A stretch of DNA of 64,000 bases from the NCBI RefSeq assembly GCF_004137245.1, contig NZ_SDWS01000007.1:124001-188000 (forward strand), given 5' to 3'. The translations under genes were made by a program, and so were the position numbers. Below the pieces are notes generated by a model. The model searched no databases and was not told where the DNA came from. It worked only from the letters and a program-made list of their open reading frames with translations. Shown here piece after piece: positions 1-7,538 of the stretch. Numbering within the stretch: position 1 is the first letter of the stretch; each line of letters starts with the position of its first letter. This stretch comes from Nocardioides glacieisoli (GTDB lineage Bacteria; Actinomycetota; Actinomycetes; Propionibacteriales; Nocardioidaceae).

Positions 1-795
1 GCCGAACAACAGCTGGTCGACCACGCCGCGCAGCAGCACCTGCAGGGGTCGTACGCCGAACGCGAGCAGCGCGCAGACGATGACCACAGGAGTGGGGGCG
101 AGGGGTCGGCCGCTCGCCAGCTCCGTCGCCGAGACGATGCCGACAGCGACGGCCAGGTAGGCGAGGAAGACGGTCGTCGAGACCACGGCACGGGTGACGA
201 GCCCGCGGACGTCGACGACCTCCGGTCGGACCACGCCGACCGCCATGGCGACCGGGCCGAGGACGAGTGCGCTGACGAAGAGCCATTCGATGTCCGTGCC
301 GCCGTCGGTGTCCAGGGACTCCTCCAGGAACGTGACGAACCCGATGACGAGGCCGGCCGCGGTCCACGCCAGCGTGGTCCACGCGAGTGCGCGACGGTCC
401 TCGGTCGAGCCCCGCTCGAAGGCCCACCAGGCGTGCACGAGCACGGCGCCCGCGACGGCGAAGGCGAGCGGCTCGAAGGCCGCCTCCCAGAGCGCGGCCA
501 ACAGCCCGCCACCGAGCACCACCACGACGAGGACGAAGGACAGCGGGTCGCGCCACTCGAGGCGTGGGTACGCGACGACGGCGACCGGGAGCGTCAGGCA
601 GGCGACGAGCAGGAAGACCAGCTCCGCCACGTCACCGACGTCGAGCAGGACGAAGGCCGACCCCAGCAGGAGCAGCACTCCCGACACGACGAGGGCGGCC
701 GCCGCGACTCGGGCCCGGTGGCTCTGCCACACGAACCATCCCGATCCGGTGGTCACCAGGCCGAGCACCACGGCGGCTGCCACGAGGATCGTCAC
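1..795 (-). CDS. Sensor histidine kinase, N-terminal membrane part (cut by window edge)
   Basis: About 265 codons are visible, reading leftward and open to base 1. The translation begins VTILVAAAVVLGLVTTGSGW and contains a run of hydrophobic segments typical of a multi-pass sensor region. It ends in a linker (LRGVVDQLLFG) like the one that precedes the dimerisation and kinase domains in actinobacterial NarL-type sensor kinases. The GTG start at 793-795 overlaps the TGA of the response regulator gene (792-794), so the pair should be translationally coupled. The regulator comes first, the less common order. The kinase call rests on topology and on the adjacent regulator; the H-box and ATPase domain lie outside the window. 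Confidence 0.75.
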   Translation of the reverse strand, partial: MTILVAAAVVLGLVTTGSGWFVWQSHRARVAAAALVVSGVLLLLGSAFVLLDVGDVAELVFLLVACLTLPVAVVAYPRLEWRDPLSFVLVVVVLGGGLLAALWEAAFEPLAFAVAGAVLVHAWWAFERGSTEDRRALAWTTLAWTAAGLVIGFVTFLEESLDTDGGTDIEWLFVSALVLGPVAMAVGVVRPEVVDVRGLVTRAVVSTTVFLAYLAVAVGIVSATELASGRPLAPTPVVIVCALLAFGVRPLQVLLRGVVDQLLFG

Positions 796-1436
796 GATCC
801 GCCCAGCCCGCCCTGCCGGGCTCGTACGATCGCCGCCGACCGGTCGGCGACCTCGAGCTTCACGAAGATCGAGGAGATGTGGTTGGCCACGGTCTTGGGG
901 GAGAGGAAGAGCCGTTCGGCGATCTGCTGGTTGCGGACGCCGGAGGCCACGAGGTCGAGCACCTCGCGCTCCCGCACTGTCAGGCCGGGGAACGGGTCGG
1001 CGACCGGCGGTGGTGCGGCGAAGTAGCCGAGCACCCGCTGCGCGACGCCCGGGCTGAAGATCGCCTCACCCGCGACGACCGCGCGGATGGCGCGGTCGAT
1101 CTCGTCCTGCGCGGCGCCCTTGAGCAGGTAGCCCTGCGCGCCGGCCCGCATCGCGCCGAAGACGGTGTCGTCGTCGTCGAACATCGTCAGCACCAGCACC
1201 GCCACGCCGCTGACGGCCTCGCGGATCCGCCGCGTCGCCTCGAGCCCGTCGATCCCCGGCATCCGGATGTCCATCAGCACCACGTCGGGCCGGGTGAGGA
1301 CCACCTCGCGCACCCCCGCCTCACCGTCCATGGCCTCGCCGACCACCTCGAACCCGGGCAGCGACGCGAGCAGCGCGCGCAGGCCGCCGAGCACGACCGG
1401 GTGGTCGTCGACGAGCACCACGCGGATCGGGTCCAT
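792..1436 (-). CDS. NarL/LuxR-family response regulator
   Basis: The 214-residue protein has a receiver domain at residues 1-120 (acidic pair D10-D11, phosphoacceptor D56 in LMDIRMPG, conserved Thr in LVLTMFD, Lys in YLLKG). A LuxR-type helix-turn-helix follows at about 150-205 (LTVREREVLDLVASG, IAERLFLSPKTVANHISSI). It would be phosphorylated by the membrane kinase encoded immediately downstream and bind DNA as a dimer. Start: ATG at 1434-1436. The divergent intergenic region carries a perfect 16-bp palindrome that could be its own binding site (inference). The stimulus cannot be told from sequence. Confidence 0.95.
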   Translation of the reverse strand: MDPIRVVLVDDHPVVLGGLRALLASLPGFEVVGEAMDGEAGVREVVLTRPDVVLMDIRMPGIDGLEATRRIREAVSGVAVLVLTMFDDDDTVFGAMRAGAQGYLLKGAAQDEIDRAIRAVVAGEAIFSPGVAQRVLGYFAAPPPVADPFPGLTVREREVLDLVASGVRNQQIAERLFLSPKTVANHISSIFVKLEVADRSAAIVRARQGGLGGS

Positions 1437-1492
1437 GGAGCCATGCTCTCGCCTGCGGGCAGGCTTGTCCCGGGAGCGTGCACCTATACCGC

Positions 1493-1508
1493 CCGGGAGA
1501 TCTCCCGG
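1493..1508. promoter_or_regulatory. Perfect 16-bp palindrome, candidate operator
   Basis: CCGGGAGATCTCCCGG is fully self-complementary. It lies between the response regulator gene (leftward, starting at 1436) and the small membrane protein gene (rightward, starting at 1592). It is a candidate binding site for the adjacent LuxR-type regulator; no experimental consensus is known to me. Confidence 0.45.
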
Positions 1509-1591
1509 ATCATGGGGAACGTACGCCGATGCCGGCAGGTCTGCGCGGCAGCGAACGTGGTGCCACCAGCCACCACACCCGAGGAGCCAGC

Positions 1592-1987
1592 ATGACCACC
1601 ACCACGACCACCCGCAGCTCGACCCCGACCGCGTGGAGCACGAAGAACAAGGTCGGCCTCGGCCTGGCGATCTTCTACGCCGTCACCAACATCCCGAGCG
1701 CCTTCGTGCCCGTGGACACCGGCGAGGAGGCGGGCCCGCCGGTGGGCATCCTCGTCGTCTGCTCGGTCCTTGCGGCCGTCGCGCTCGTGGCCGCGGTCGT
1801 CGCGTGGCGTACGGGCAGCCGGCCCGCAGCCCGACTGACCGCCGCCAGCCTCATCATCGTCACGCTGACGTCCCTGCCGGCCTTCTTCGTCGACGTGCCG
1901 GCGGCCATCAAGATCATGGTCGCGGCAGGCGTCGTGCTCACGATCGTGATGGTCGTGCTGATCTTCTCGCCGCCGAAGCGCGCCTGA
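1592..1987 (+). CDS. Small integral membrane protein of unknown function
   Basis: A 131-residue protein beginning MTTTTTTRSSTPTAW. After a polar Thr/Ser-rich N-terminus come about four hydrophobic segments (VGLGLAIFYAVTNIPSAFV; VGILVVCSVLAAVALVAAVVA; LTAASLIIVTLTSLPAFFV; KIMVAAGVVLTIVMVVLIF) and a short basic tail. The start is chosen because GAGGAG at 1581-1586 sits five bases before the ATG; an upstream in-frame start at 1478 would run through the divergent promoter. It faces away from the two-component genes and shares their intergenic region, so it is a plausible target of that system (inference). I do not recognise a named family. Confidence 0.8.
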   Translation: MTTTTTTRSSTPTAWSTKNKVGLGLAIFYAVTNIPSAFVPVDTGEEAGPPVGILVVCSVLAAVALVAAVVAWRTGSRPAARLTAASLIIVTLTSLPAFFVDVPAAIKIMVAAGVVLTIVMVVLIFSPPKRA

Positions 1988-2008
1988 CGTCGGATCACCG
2001 GGGCGGGT

Positions 2009-2785
2009 CTAGGTGGCCAGCGAGCCACCGAAGATCTGCCAGGCGAGCGCCGACTTCGCGACCAGGCTGAGCACCAGGTAGGCCTTCTCGCCGAAGGCGT
2101 AGCTGCGCCACGGTCCGACCTGGCGGTACTGCAACCACTGGTTGAGCGCGAAGCTGTTGAAGAAGACGAAGAGCGACACGAAGATGCCCACCACGAAGCC
2201 GGGCACCTCCTCGGCGGCGACGAGGTTGTAGCCGATGGCGATCCAGGGCGCGGCGCCGGCGACGCAGCCGAACCAGAAGGGCTTCATGGTGCGAGTCGTG
2301 GCGCCGGGCGGGTTCGCCGACTCCTGGAGCCAGCCGAAGAGGATCATCGCCACGTTGGCGCCCACGATGCCGATCAGGGCCGTGATGTCGACGACCCCCG
2401 CGTAGAGCGCGATCAGCACGACCATGATCGTGGCGCTGAAGGAGTACTCCACCCACCGGAAGCGGTTGATGCCGCTGCGCAGGTCGCGCTCGTAGGTCCC
2501 TCGCAGCACCGTCCCGGTGAGCAGATGGTCGAGCCCGGCAAGCGCCAGGAAGACCGCGATCGTCGCTCCCACCGGGAGGTCGAACAGCGCCTCGGGCGAG
2601 GCCGTCGGGGTGCCGGGCGGACCGGTGGGCAGCGTCTGGGTGAGGGTGATCGCGAAGTCCGTCGCGAGCACCACGACGGCGATCGCCTGGGCCAGGTGGA
2701 GCACCGTGAGGGCGAGGTTCCAGACCCTCAGCGAACGCAAGGCACGGTCGTCGACCCCGGGCGCGGTCAGATCCGAAGTGGTCAT
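2009..2785 (-). CDS. Heliorhodopsin
   Basis: A 258-residue seven-helix protein that closely matches the heliorhodopsin family, retinal proteins with inverted topology relative to type-1 rhodopsins. Family signatures are present: FRWVEYSFSATIM with the counterion Glu at 113, ILFGWLQES, PFWFGCVAGAAPWI, FFNSFALNQWLQYR, and the terminal YLVLSLVAKSALAWQIF with the retinal-binding Lys at 244. The two conserved helix histidines are also seen (LHLAQ, about 30; LDHLL, about 87). The start is taken at MTTSD; a GTG at 2801-2803 would add six residues. It lies 27 bases after the flavoprotein gene and probably shares its transcript. No retinal or carotenoid biosynthesis gene is in the window. Proposed roles are light sensing or regulation; no ion pumping is established for most members. 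Confidence 0.96.
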   Translation of the reverse strand: MTTSDLTAPGVDDRALRSLRVWNLALTVLHLAQAIAVVVLATDFAITLTQTLPTGPPGTPTASPEALFDLPVGATIAVFLALAGLDHLLTGTVLRGTYERDLRSGINRFRWVEYSFSATIMVVLIALYAGVVDITALIGIVGANVAMILFGWLQESANPPGATTRTMKPFWFGCVAGAAPWIAIGYNLVAAEEVPGFVVGIFVSLFVFFNSFALNQWLQYRQVGPWRSYAFGEKAYLVLSLVAKSALAWQIFGGSLAT

Positions 2786-2812
2786 GGCGCCATCATGAGG
2801 CACCGGACCACA

Positions 2813-4825
2813 TCAGAGGGCGGCCACGACCTCGGTCCCCTGCTTGATCGCCCGCTTCGCGTCGAGCTCGGCCGCGACGTCTGCACCTCCGATGAGGTGC
2901 GCGTCGCGGTCGAGTGCGTCGTACAGCCCGCGGACGGAGTCCTGGCCCGCGCACACCACGACCGTGTCGACCTCGATCACCCGCGGGGCGCCGTCGACCG
3001 TGATGTGCAGGCCGTCGTCGTCGATCCGGTCATAGGTCGCGCCGCTGACCTGGGTCACCTTCGACTGCTTGAGCACCGCACGGTGCGCCCACCCCGAGGT
3101 CTTCCCGAGGCCGATGCCGATCGGCGTGGTCTTCCGCTGCACCAGGGTCACCTCGCGTGCTGGCGTCCGCGGCTTGGCCTCGGTCAGCCCGCCCGCGGTG
3201 AGGGCGGGATCGCCGACGCCCCAGTGCGCCATCCACTCGTCGAGGTCCTCCTCGGTGTGGGTGAGGAAGACGCTGACGTCGACACCGATGCCGCCGGCTC
3301 CGATCACTGCGACGCGCTGGCCCGGGACGACCGCGCCGCTCAGCACGTCGGCGTACGACGCCACGCTGGCGTGGTCGATGCCGGGGATGTCGGGCATCCG
3401 GGGCTCGACGCCGGTCGAGACGATCACCTGGTCGAAGCCGGCGAGGTCGTCGGCGGTGGCTTCCGTCGAGCGGCGTACGTCGACACCGAGGACCTCGAGG
3501 CGACGGGTGAAGTAGCGCAGGGTGTCAGCGAAGTCCTCCTTGCCGGGGACGGCCATCGCCAGGCGGAACTGGCCGCCGAGCTCGGGGGACTTCTCGAAGA
3601 GGGTCACGTCGAAGCCGCGCTCGGCCGCGCTGACGGCCGCGGCCAGGCCGGCCGGTCCGGCGCCCACGACGGCCACCGTCTGCTTGCGCAGCGTCGGCAT
3701 GAGCACCAGCTCGGTCTCGTGGCAGGCGCGCGGGTTGACCAGGCAGGACGCGCGCTGGTTGGCGAACACGTGGTCGAGGCAGGCCTGGTTGCAGGCGATG
3801 CAGGTGTTGATCTCGTCGGCGCGCTCGTCCATCGCCTTGGCCACGAAGGCCGCGTCGGCCAGCAGCGGGCGGGCCATCGAGACGAGGTCGGCCTCGCCGT
3901 TCGCGAGGATCTCCTCGGCGAGCTCGGGGGTGTTGATCCGGTTCGACGCACAGACCGGGACGTCGACGACCTGCTTGAGCCGAGCGGTGTACGACCGCCA
4001 CGCGCCGCGCGGCACCTGGGTGATGATCGTCGGGACCCGTGCCTCGTGCCAGCCGATGCCGGTGTTGAAGACCGTGACGCCGGCGGCCTGCAGGTGCAGG
4101 GCGAGCTCGGTGGTCTCCTCCCACGTCTGGCCGCCCTCGACCAGGTCGAGCAGCGAGATCCGGTAGACGATCGGGAAGTCGTCGCCGACCAGCTCGCGCG
4201 AGCGGCGTACGACCTCGACGGGGAAGTGCATGCGGCGCGTGGCCGACCCGCCCCACTGGTCGTCGCGGTCGTTGGTGCGGGCGGCCAGGAACTGGTTGAT
4301 GAGGTAGCCCTCGGAGCCCATGATCTCGACGGCGTCGTAGCCCGCCTTCCTCGCGAGCGCGACGCTCTTCGCGAAGGCGGTCGCGGTGTGGTCGACGTCC
4401 TTGGTCGACATCGCGCTCGGCTTGAACGGCGTGATCGGCGACTTCTTGTCCGACGCGCTCTGCGACAGCGGGTGGTAGCCGTAGCGGCCGGCGTGCAGCA
4501 CCTGAAGGGCGATCGCGCCGCCGGCGTCGTGCACCGCACCGGTGACCCGCTCGTGCCGCTTGGCGTGCAACCGGTTGGTCATCTCGGACGCGAACGGCTT
4601 GAGCCAGCCGCGCTTGGTCGGCGCGTAGCCGCCGGTGATGATCAGGCCGACGCCGCCGCGGGCGCGCTCCTCGAAGAAGGCCGCGAGCTTGTCGATGTCC
4701 CACGGGTGGTCCTCGAGACCGGTGTGCATCGAGCCCATCACGACCCGGTTGCGCAACGTCAGCGCATCGGGGCCGTCGCCGAGCGTGATCGGCTCGAGGA
4801 GGTGGGGGTAGCGGGGGTGCGTCAT
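2813..4825 (-). CDS. fadH: NADPH-dependent 2,4-dienoyl-CoA reductase-like flavoprotein
   Basis: The 670 residues match the length of FadH. An N-terminal Old-Yellow-Enzyme FMN barrel (1 to about 330; SEGYLINQFLAARTNDRDD) is followed by a 4Fe-4S cysteine cluster (CIACNQAC with a later Cys in ASCLVNP, about 335-360). A C-terminal FAD/NAD(P)-binding half follows (GAGPAGLAAAVSAA about 390; GAGGIGVDVSVF about 520). Such enzymes reduce conjugated double bonds of enoyl-CoAs in beta-oxidation of unsaturated fatty acids, although related family members act on other enones or amines. The gene starts three bases after the PadR stop and is followed closely by heliorhodopsin, giving a likely three-gene leftward operon. 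Confidence 0.9.
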   Translation of the reverse strand: MTHPRYPHLLEPITLGDGPDALTLRNRVVMGSMHTGLEDHPWDIDKLAAFFEERARGGVGLIITGGYAPTKRGWLKPFASEMTNRLHAKRHERVTGAVHDAGGAIALQVLHAGRYGYHPLSQSASDKKSPITPFKPSAMSTKDVDHTATAFAKSVALARKAGYDAVEIMGSEGYLINQFLAARTNDRDDQWGGSATRRMHFPVEVVRRSRELVGDDFPIVYRISLLDLVEGGQTWEETTELALHLQAAGVTVFNTGIGWHEARVPTIITQVPRGAWRSYTARLKQVVDVPVCASNRINTPELAEEILANGEADLVSMARPLLADAAFVAKAMDERADEINTCIACNQACLDHVFANQRASCLVNPRACHETELVLMPTLRKQTVAVVGAGPAGLAAAVSAAERGFDVTLFEKSPELGGQFRLAMAVPGKEDFADTLRYFTRRLEVLGVDVRRSTEATADDLAGFDQVIVSTGVEPRMPDIPGIDHASVASYADVLSGAVVPGQRVAVIGAGGIGVDVSVFLTHTEEDLDEWMAHWGVGDPALTAGGLTEAKPRTPAREVTLVQRKTTPIGIGLGKTSGWAHRAVLKQSKVTQVSGATYDRIDDDGLHITVDGAPRVIEVDTVVVCAGQDSVRGLYDALDRDAHLIGGADVAAELDAKRAIKQGTEVVAAL

Positions 4826-4828
4826 CTC

Positions 4829-5404
4829 TCAGTCTCTTTCGGTGGTTGAGGTGCGAGCGGAGCGAGCCTCGAAACCCTGGTGGGCGTCCAGGTACTCGGT
4901 GATCCAGTCGATCCAGAACTGCTCGAGCCGCAGGCCGCCGCGCAGCACCAGCCACTGGTCGAGCGCAGCGCCGTCGAGGGCGGCGGGCTCGGGGAACTGC
5001 TCGCGCTCGAACTTCTCGTAGTGCGAGAGCCGCGTGGCGTGGTCGGCACGGAGGTCGACGAGGTGCTCGGTCAGCCTCGCGCGGTCGCCGTACGACGCCC
5101 CGCGGAGCTTGACGGCCAGGTCGCTGCGGAAGGTCTCCATCGGCAGCGGCGCGGCCAGCCACTCGGCGAGGACGGCGCGACCGGCCTCCGACGGCGTGTG
5201 GACGCGCTTGTCGGGGCGGCCCTCCTGCTCGACCACCTCGACGGTCACCCACCCGTCTGCCTCCATCCGCGCGAGCACGCGGTAGATCTGCTGGTGGGTC
5301 GCGTGCCAGAAGAAGCCGAGCGACTTCTCGAATCGCCGGGTGAGCTCGAGCCCGCTCGCCGGTCGCTCGCTGAGCGCGACGAGGAGTGCGTGCTCGAGGG
5401 CCAT
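4829..5404 (-). CDS. PadR-family transcriptional regulator
   Basis: 191 residues from MALEHALLVAL. The N-terminal winged helix is typical of PadR (ERPASGLELTRRFEKSLGFFWHATHQQIYRVLARMEADGWV, about 10-55), followed by the basic wing (EQEGRPDKRVHTPSEAGR) and the long C-terminal helical PadR_C/Vir_act region (about 90-175). A GTG 18 bases upstream is possible but would begin inside the promoter. It heads an operon with the FadH-like enzyme and heliorhodopsin and probably represses it through the TGCAAC dyad just upstream. The last dozen residues (FEARSARTSTTERD) are encoded by an intergenic-type repeat. Confidence 0.93.
   Translation of the reverse strand: MALEHALLVALSERPASGLELTRRFEKSLGFFWHATHQQIYRVLARMEADGWVTVEVVEQEGRPDKRVHTPSEAGRAVLAEWLAAPLPMETFRSDLAVKLRGASYGDRARLTEHLVDLRADHATRLSHYEKFEREQFPEPAALDGAALDQWLVLRGGLRLEQFWIDWITEYLDAHQGFEARSARTSTTERD
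4844..4876. repeat. Palindromic intergenic-type repeat overlapping the padR 3' end
   Basis: An imperfect inverted repeat (GGTTGAG ... CTCGAAACC, with GCGAGCGGAGCGAGC between) overlaps the last codons of the PadR gene. It resembles the short GC-rich repeats scattered in actinobacterial intergenic regions and has a character similar to the elements at 14817 and 47453. Extension of the reading frame into such a repeat gives the protein an odd Arg/Thr/Ser-rich tail. Confidence 0.5.
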
Positions 5405-5425
5405 GCCGGTAGTGTGGCGCACCTA

Positions 5426-5439
5426 TGCAACGAGTTGCA
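5426..5439. promoter_or_regulatory. TGCAAC-N2-GTTGCA dyad, likely PadR operator
   Basis: A perfect 6-bp inverted repeat with a 2-base centre lies 22 bases before the PadR ATG, with a looser extension of CACCT/AGGTG on either side. Position and symmetry fit an autoregulatory operator for the PadR gene. Confidence 0.55.
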
Positions 5440-5460
5440 AGGTGAGCTAGGTCACGATCC

Positions 5461-5545
5461 GGCGGTCACCGGATATCCGGTGACCGCCACGGTTGATAGC
5501 CGAGATCTGGGTTGCCAAGCGTAGGACTCACCGGATATCCGGTGA
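5461..5545. promoter_or_regulatory. Paired 18-bp perfect palindromes 62 bp apart
   Basis: TCACCGGATATCCGGTGA occurs at 5466-5483 and again at 5528-5545. The first copy extends to a perfect 28-bp palindrome (5461-5488). The start-to-start distance of 62 bp is close to six helical turns, so two bound dimers would sit on the same DNA face and could interact or loop. The pair lies between the leftward PadR operon and the rightward racemase gene. The cognate regulator is not evident. Confidence 0.7.
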
Positions 5546-5574
5546 CTCCAGACGGAGCACGACCCTCGCGACCG

Positions 5575-5591
5575 TGACAGCAGTGGTGTCA
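5575..5591 (+). promoter_or_regulatory. TGACA-N7-TGTCA operator at the racemase promoter
   Basis: The dyad lies just upstream of the ATG at 5603. Together with flanking bases it matches the fadA promoter at 24768-24797 over about 34 positions up to the start codon (GTGACAG.A.TGGTGTCA..ATCG..CGC). A possible -10 (CATGAT, 5590-5595) ends seven bases before the ATG, which fits a leaderless transcript. Confidence 0.6.
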
Positions 5592-5602
5592 TGATCGGGC
5601 GC

Positions 5603-6751
5603 ATGACGTACGAGCTGGGCCAGGGCACCGGGCCGCTGCGGGGCGTGAAGGTGGTGGAGGTCGCGGGCATCGGGCCGGGGCCGCACGCGTGCATGCTCCT
5701 GGCCGACCTCGGCGCCGACGTGATCCGGGTCGACCGTCCGGGCGGCGGGATGTTCGCAGGTGGCCGGGCCGACCTGCTCAACCGCGGCCGCCCGAGCGTC
5801 GCCCTCGACCTCAAGCAGCCGGCCGCCGTCGAGACGGTGCTGCGACTGGTCGAGGGCGCCGACGTCCTGGTCGAAGGGCTGCGGCCCGGCGCGACCGAGC
5901 GGCTCGGGCTGGGCCCTGACGTGTGCCTGGCCCGCAACCCCCGGCTGGTCTACGGCCGGATGACCGGCTGGGGCCAGGACGGGCCGTGGGCCGAGGTCGC
6001 CGGCCACGACATGAACTACATCGCGATCACCGGAGCCCTCCACGGCCTCGGCCAGGACCGCGACCGCCCGCACTTCCCGAGCAACCTGCTCGGCGACTTC
6101 GGAGGCGGGTCGACGTACCTCGTGATCGGGGTCCTCGCCGCGCTCCTCGAGTCGCGCACCAGCGGGCAGGGACAGGTCGTCGATGCCGCGATCGTCGACG
6201 GCACGGCGCACCTCAACACCATCGCGTCGAGCTTCGTGGCGATGGGCCTCGACAGCGGCCGTCGTGCGGGAGGCCTGCTCGACGGTGGCACGCCCTGGTA
6301 CGACCTCTACGAGACCGCGGACGGCGAGCACGTCAGCGTCGGCGCGCTCGAGCCGCAGTTCTGGGCGGCGCTGGTCGAGCGCATCGGCGTCGAGCTCCCC
6401 GACCGCGACGACCCGGCCAACCATGCGACCATCCGCGGCGCCCTCACGCGGCGGTTCCGCGAGAAGACGCAGGCCGAGTGGGCCGAGGTCTTCGACGGCA
6501 CCGACGCCTGCGTCGCCCCGGTCGTACCCCTCGCCGAGGCGCCACGCCACCCGCACCTCGCTGCCCGCGAGACCTTCGTCGAGCGGGACGGCGTCACCCA
6601 GCCCGCGCCCGCGCCGCGCTTCTCGCGGACGTCGCCCAGCCTCGACGCCCCTCCCGCGCTGCCCGGCGAGCACACCCGCGAGGCGCTGACCGCGTGGGGC
6701 ATCGAGGACGTGGATGCGCTGATCGACAGCGGCGCCGCGGTCCAGACTTAG
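5603..6751 (+). CDS. Class III CoA-transferase family, alpha-methylacyl-CoA racemase-like
   Basis: 382 residues. The N-terminus GPLRGVKVVEVAGIGPGPHACMLLADLGADVIRVDRP and the segment ARNPRLVYGRMTGWGQDGPW are typical of CaiB/BaiF proteins and closest to mycobacterial methylacyl-CoA racemase. The racemase catalytic pair is present: His in AGHDMNYI and Asp in LLGDFGGGS. The enzyme would interconvert (2R)- and (2S)-methyl-branched acyl-CoAs so that branched chains can enter beta-oxidation. The start is ATG 5603 rather than the in-frame upstream start at 5591, because the latter overlaps the operator dyad. The promoter shares its operator-like sequence with fadA, suggesting co-regulation. Confidence 0.92.
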   Translation: MTYELGQGTGPLRGVKVVEVAGIGPGPHACMLLADLGADVIRVDRPGGGMFAGGRADLLNRGRPSVALDLKQPAAVETVLRLVEGADVLVEGLRPGATERLGLGPDVCLARNPRLVYGRMTGWGQDGPWAEVAGHDMNYIAITGALHGLGQDRDRPHFPSNLLGDFGGGSTYLVIGVLAALLESRTSGQGQVVDAAIVDGTAHLNTIASSFVAMGLDSGRRAGGLLDGGTPWYDLYETADGEHVSVGALEPQFWAALVERIGVELPDRDDPANHATIRGALTRRFREKTQAEWAEVFDGTDACVAPVVPLAEAPRHPHLAARETFVERDGVTQPAPAPRFSRTSPSLDAPPALPGEHTREALTAWGIEDVDALIDSGAAVQT

Positions 6752-6754
6752 CCC

Positions 6755-7489
6755 GTGCGCCCCTTCCTCTTCCTCGGCACCCGTGCCGAGGACGCCGTCG
6801 CCCAGCAGGAGTACGACGCGGTGCTGGCCGGCTGCGGCCTGCGACCCGACGAGCTCGTGCGGGTGCGCCTCGAGCGGGGGCCGCTCGGCGAGGTCGACCT
6901 CGCGGACTGGTCCGGCATCGTCCTGGGCGGCGGGCCCTACAACGTGTCCGACGCCGACGACGCGAAGTCTCCGGCCCAGCGCCGCGCCGAGGCCGACCTC
7001 CACGACCTCGCCGTCCGCGTCGTCGCCGAGGACTTCCCCTTCCTCGGCGCCTGCTACGGCATCGGCGTGCTCGGTCGGCTGGGCGGCGGGATCGTCGACC
7101 GCACCTGGGGCGAGACGATCGGTGCCCTGCCGATCAGGCTCACCGAGGAGGGTCGCGCCGACCCTCTCTTCGGCCCGATGCCCGCGGAGTTCGCCGCCTT
7201 CCTCGGCCACAAGGAGGCGGTCGCGCGGCTGCCGGAGGGCGCCGTGCTGCTCGCCTCGACCGACACCTGCCCGGTCCATGCCTTCCGCCTCGGCCTCAAC
7301 GTCTACGCCACCCAGTTCCACCCCGAGCTCGACCCGGTCGCCATCTGCGACCGCATCGACGCCTACAGCGCCCACGGCTACTTCGAGCCCCACGAGCAGG
7401 AGTCGCTCAAGGCCGCCGCCCGCCAGTCGATCGTCACCGAGCCGGTGCGGCTGCTGGGGCGCTTCGTGGAGCTGTACGCCCGCGCGTGA
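6755..7489 (+). CDS. Class I glutamine amidotransferase-like protein
   Basis: 244 residues from a GTG start three bases after the racemase stop. The GATase-1 triad is intact: nucleophile Cys in FLGACYGIGVL and His/Glu in YATQFHPELD. The family includes GuaA-like and gamma-glutamyl-hydrolase-like standalone proteins that transfer or release ammonia from glutamine; substrate and partner are not evident. Tight spacing suggests co-transcription with the racemase, although a metabolic link is unclear. The stop codon abuts a 10-bp-armed palindrome upstream of the EthA-like gene. Confidence 0.85.
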   Translation: MRPFLFLGTRAEDAVAQQEYDAVLAGCGLRPDELVRVRLERGPLGEVDLADWSGIVLGGGPYNVSDADDAKSPAQRRAEADLHDLAVRVVAEDFPFLGACYGIGVLGRLGGGIVDRTWGETIGALPIRLTEEGRADPLFGPMPAEFAAFLGHKEAVARLPEGAVLLASTDTCPVHAFRLGLNVYATQFHPELDPVAICDRIDAYSAHGYFEPHEQESLKAAARQSIVTEPVRLLGRFVELYARA

Positions 7490-7511
7490 GGTGTAACTCA
7501 TAGTTACACCT
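7489..7511. promoter_or_regulatory. 10-bp-armed palindrome upstream of the EthA-like gene
   Basis: AGGTGTAACT and its exact reverse complement AGTTACACCT are separated by three bases and lie 28 bases before the monooxygenase ATG. The symmetry and AT content stand out from the surroundings and suggest a TetR-type operator. It overlaps the stop codon of the amidotransferase gene. No regulator gene is adjacent. Confidence 0.65.
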
Positions 7512-7538
7512 GTGCCCGCGCGGCCTAGATTGGACGCC

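Noticed and set aside
2009..2785. Type-1 proton-pumping rhodopsin
   Set aside because: It lacks the DTD/DTE pump triad and matches heliorhodopsin-specific motifs in every helix.
2525..4849. Long rightward open frame opposite the FadH-like gene
   Set aside because: It is a GC-rich antisense shadow with Arg/Gly/Asp-rich composition and no family features.
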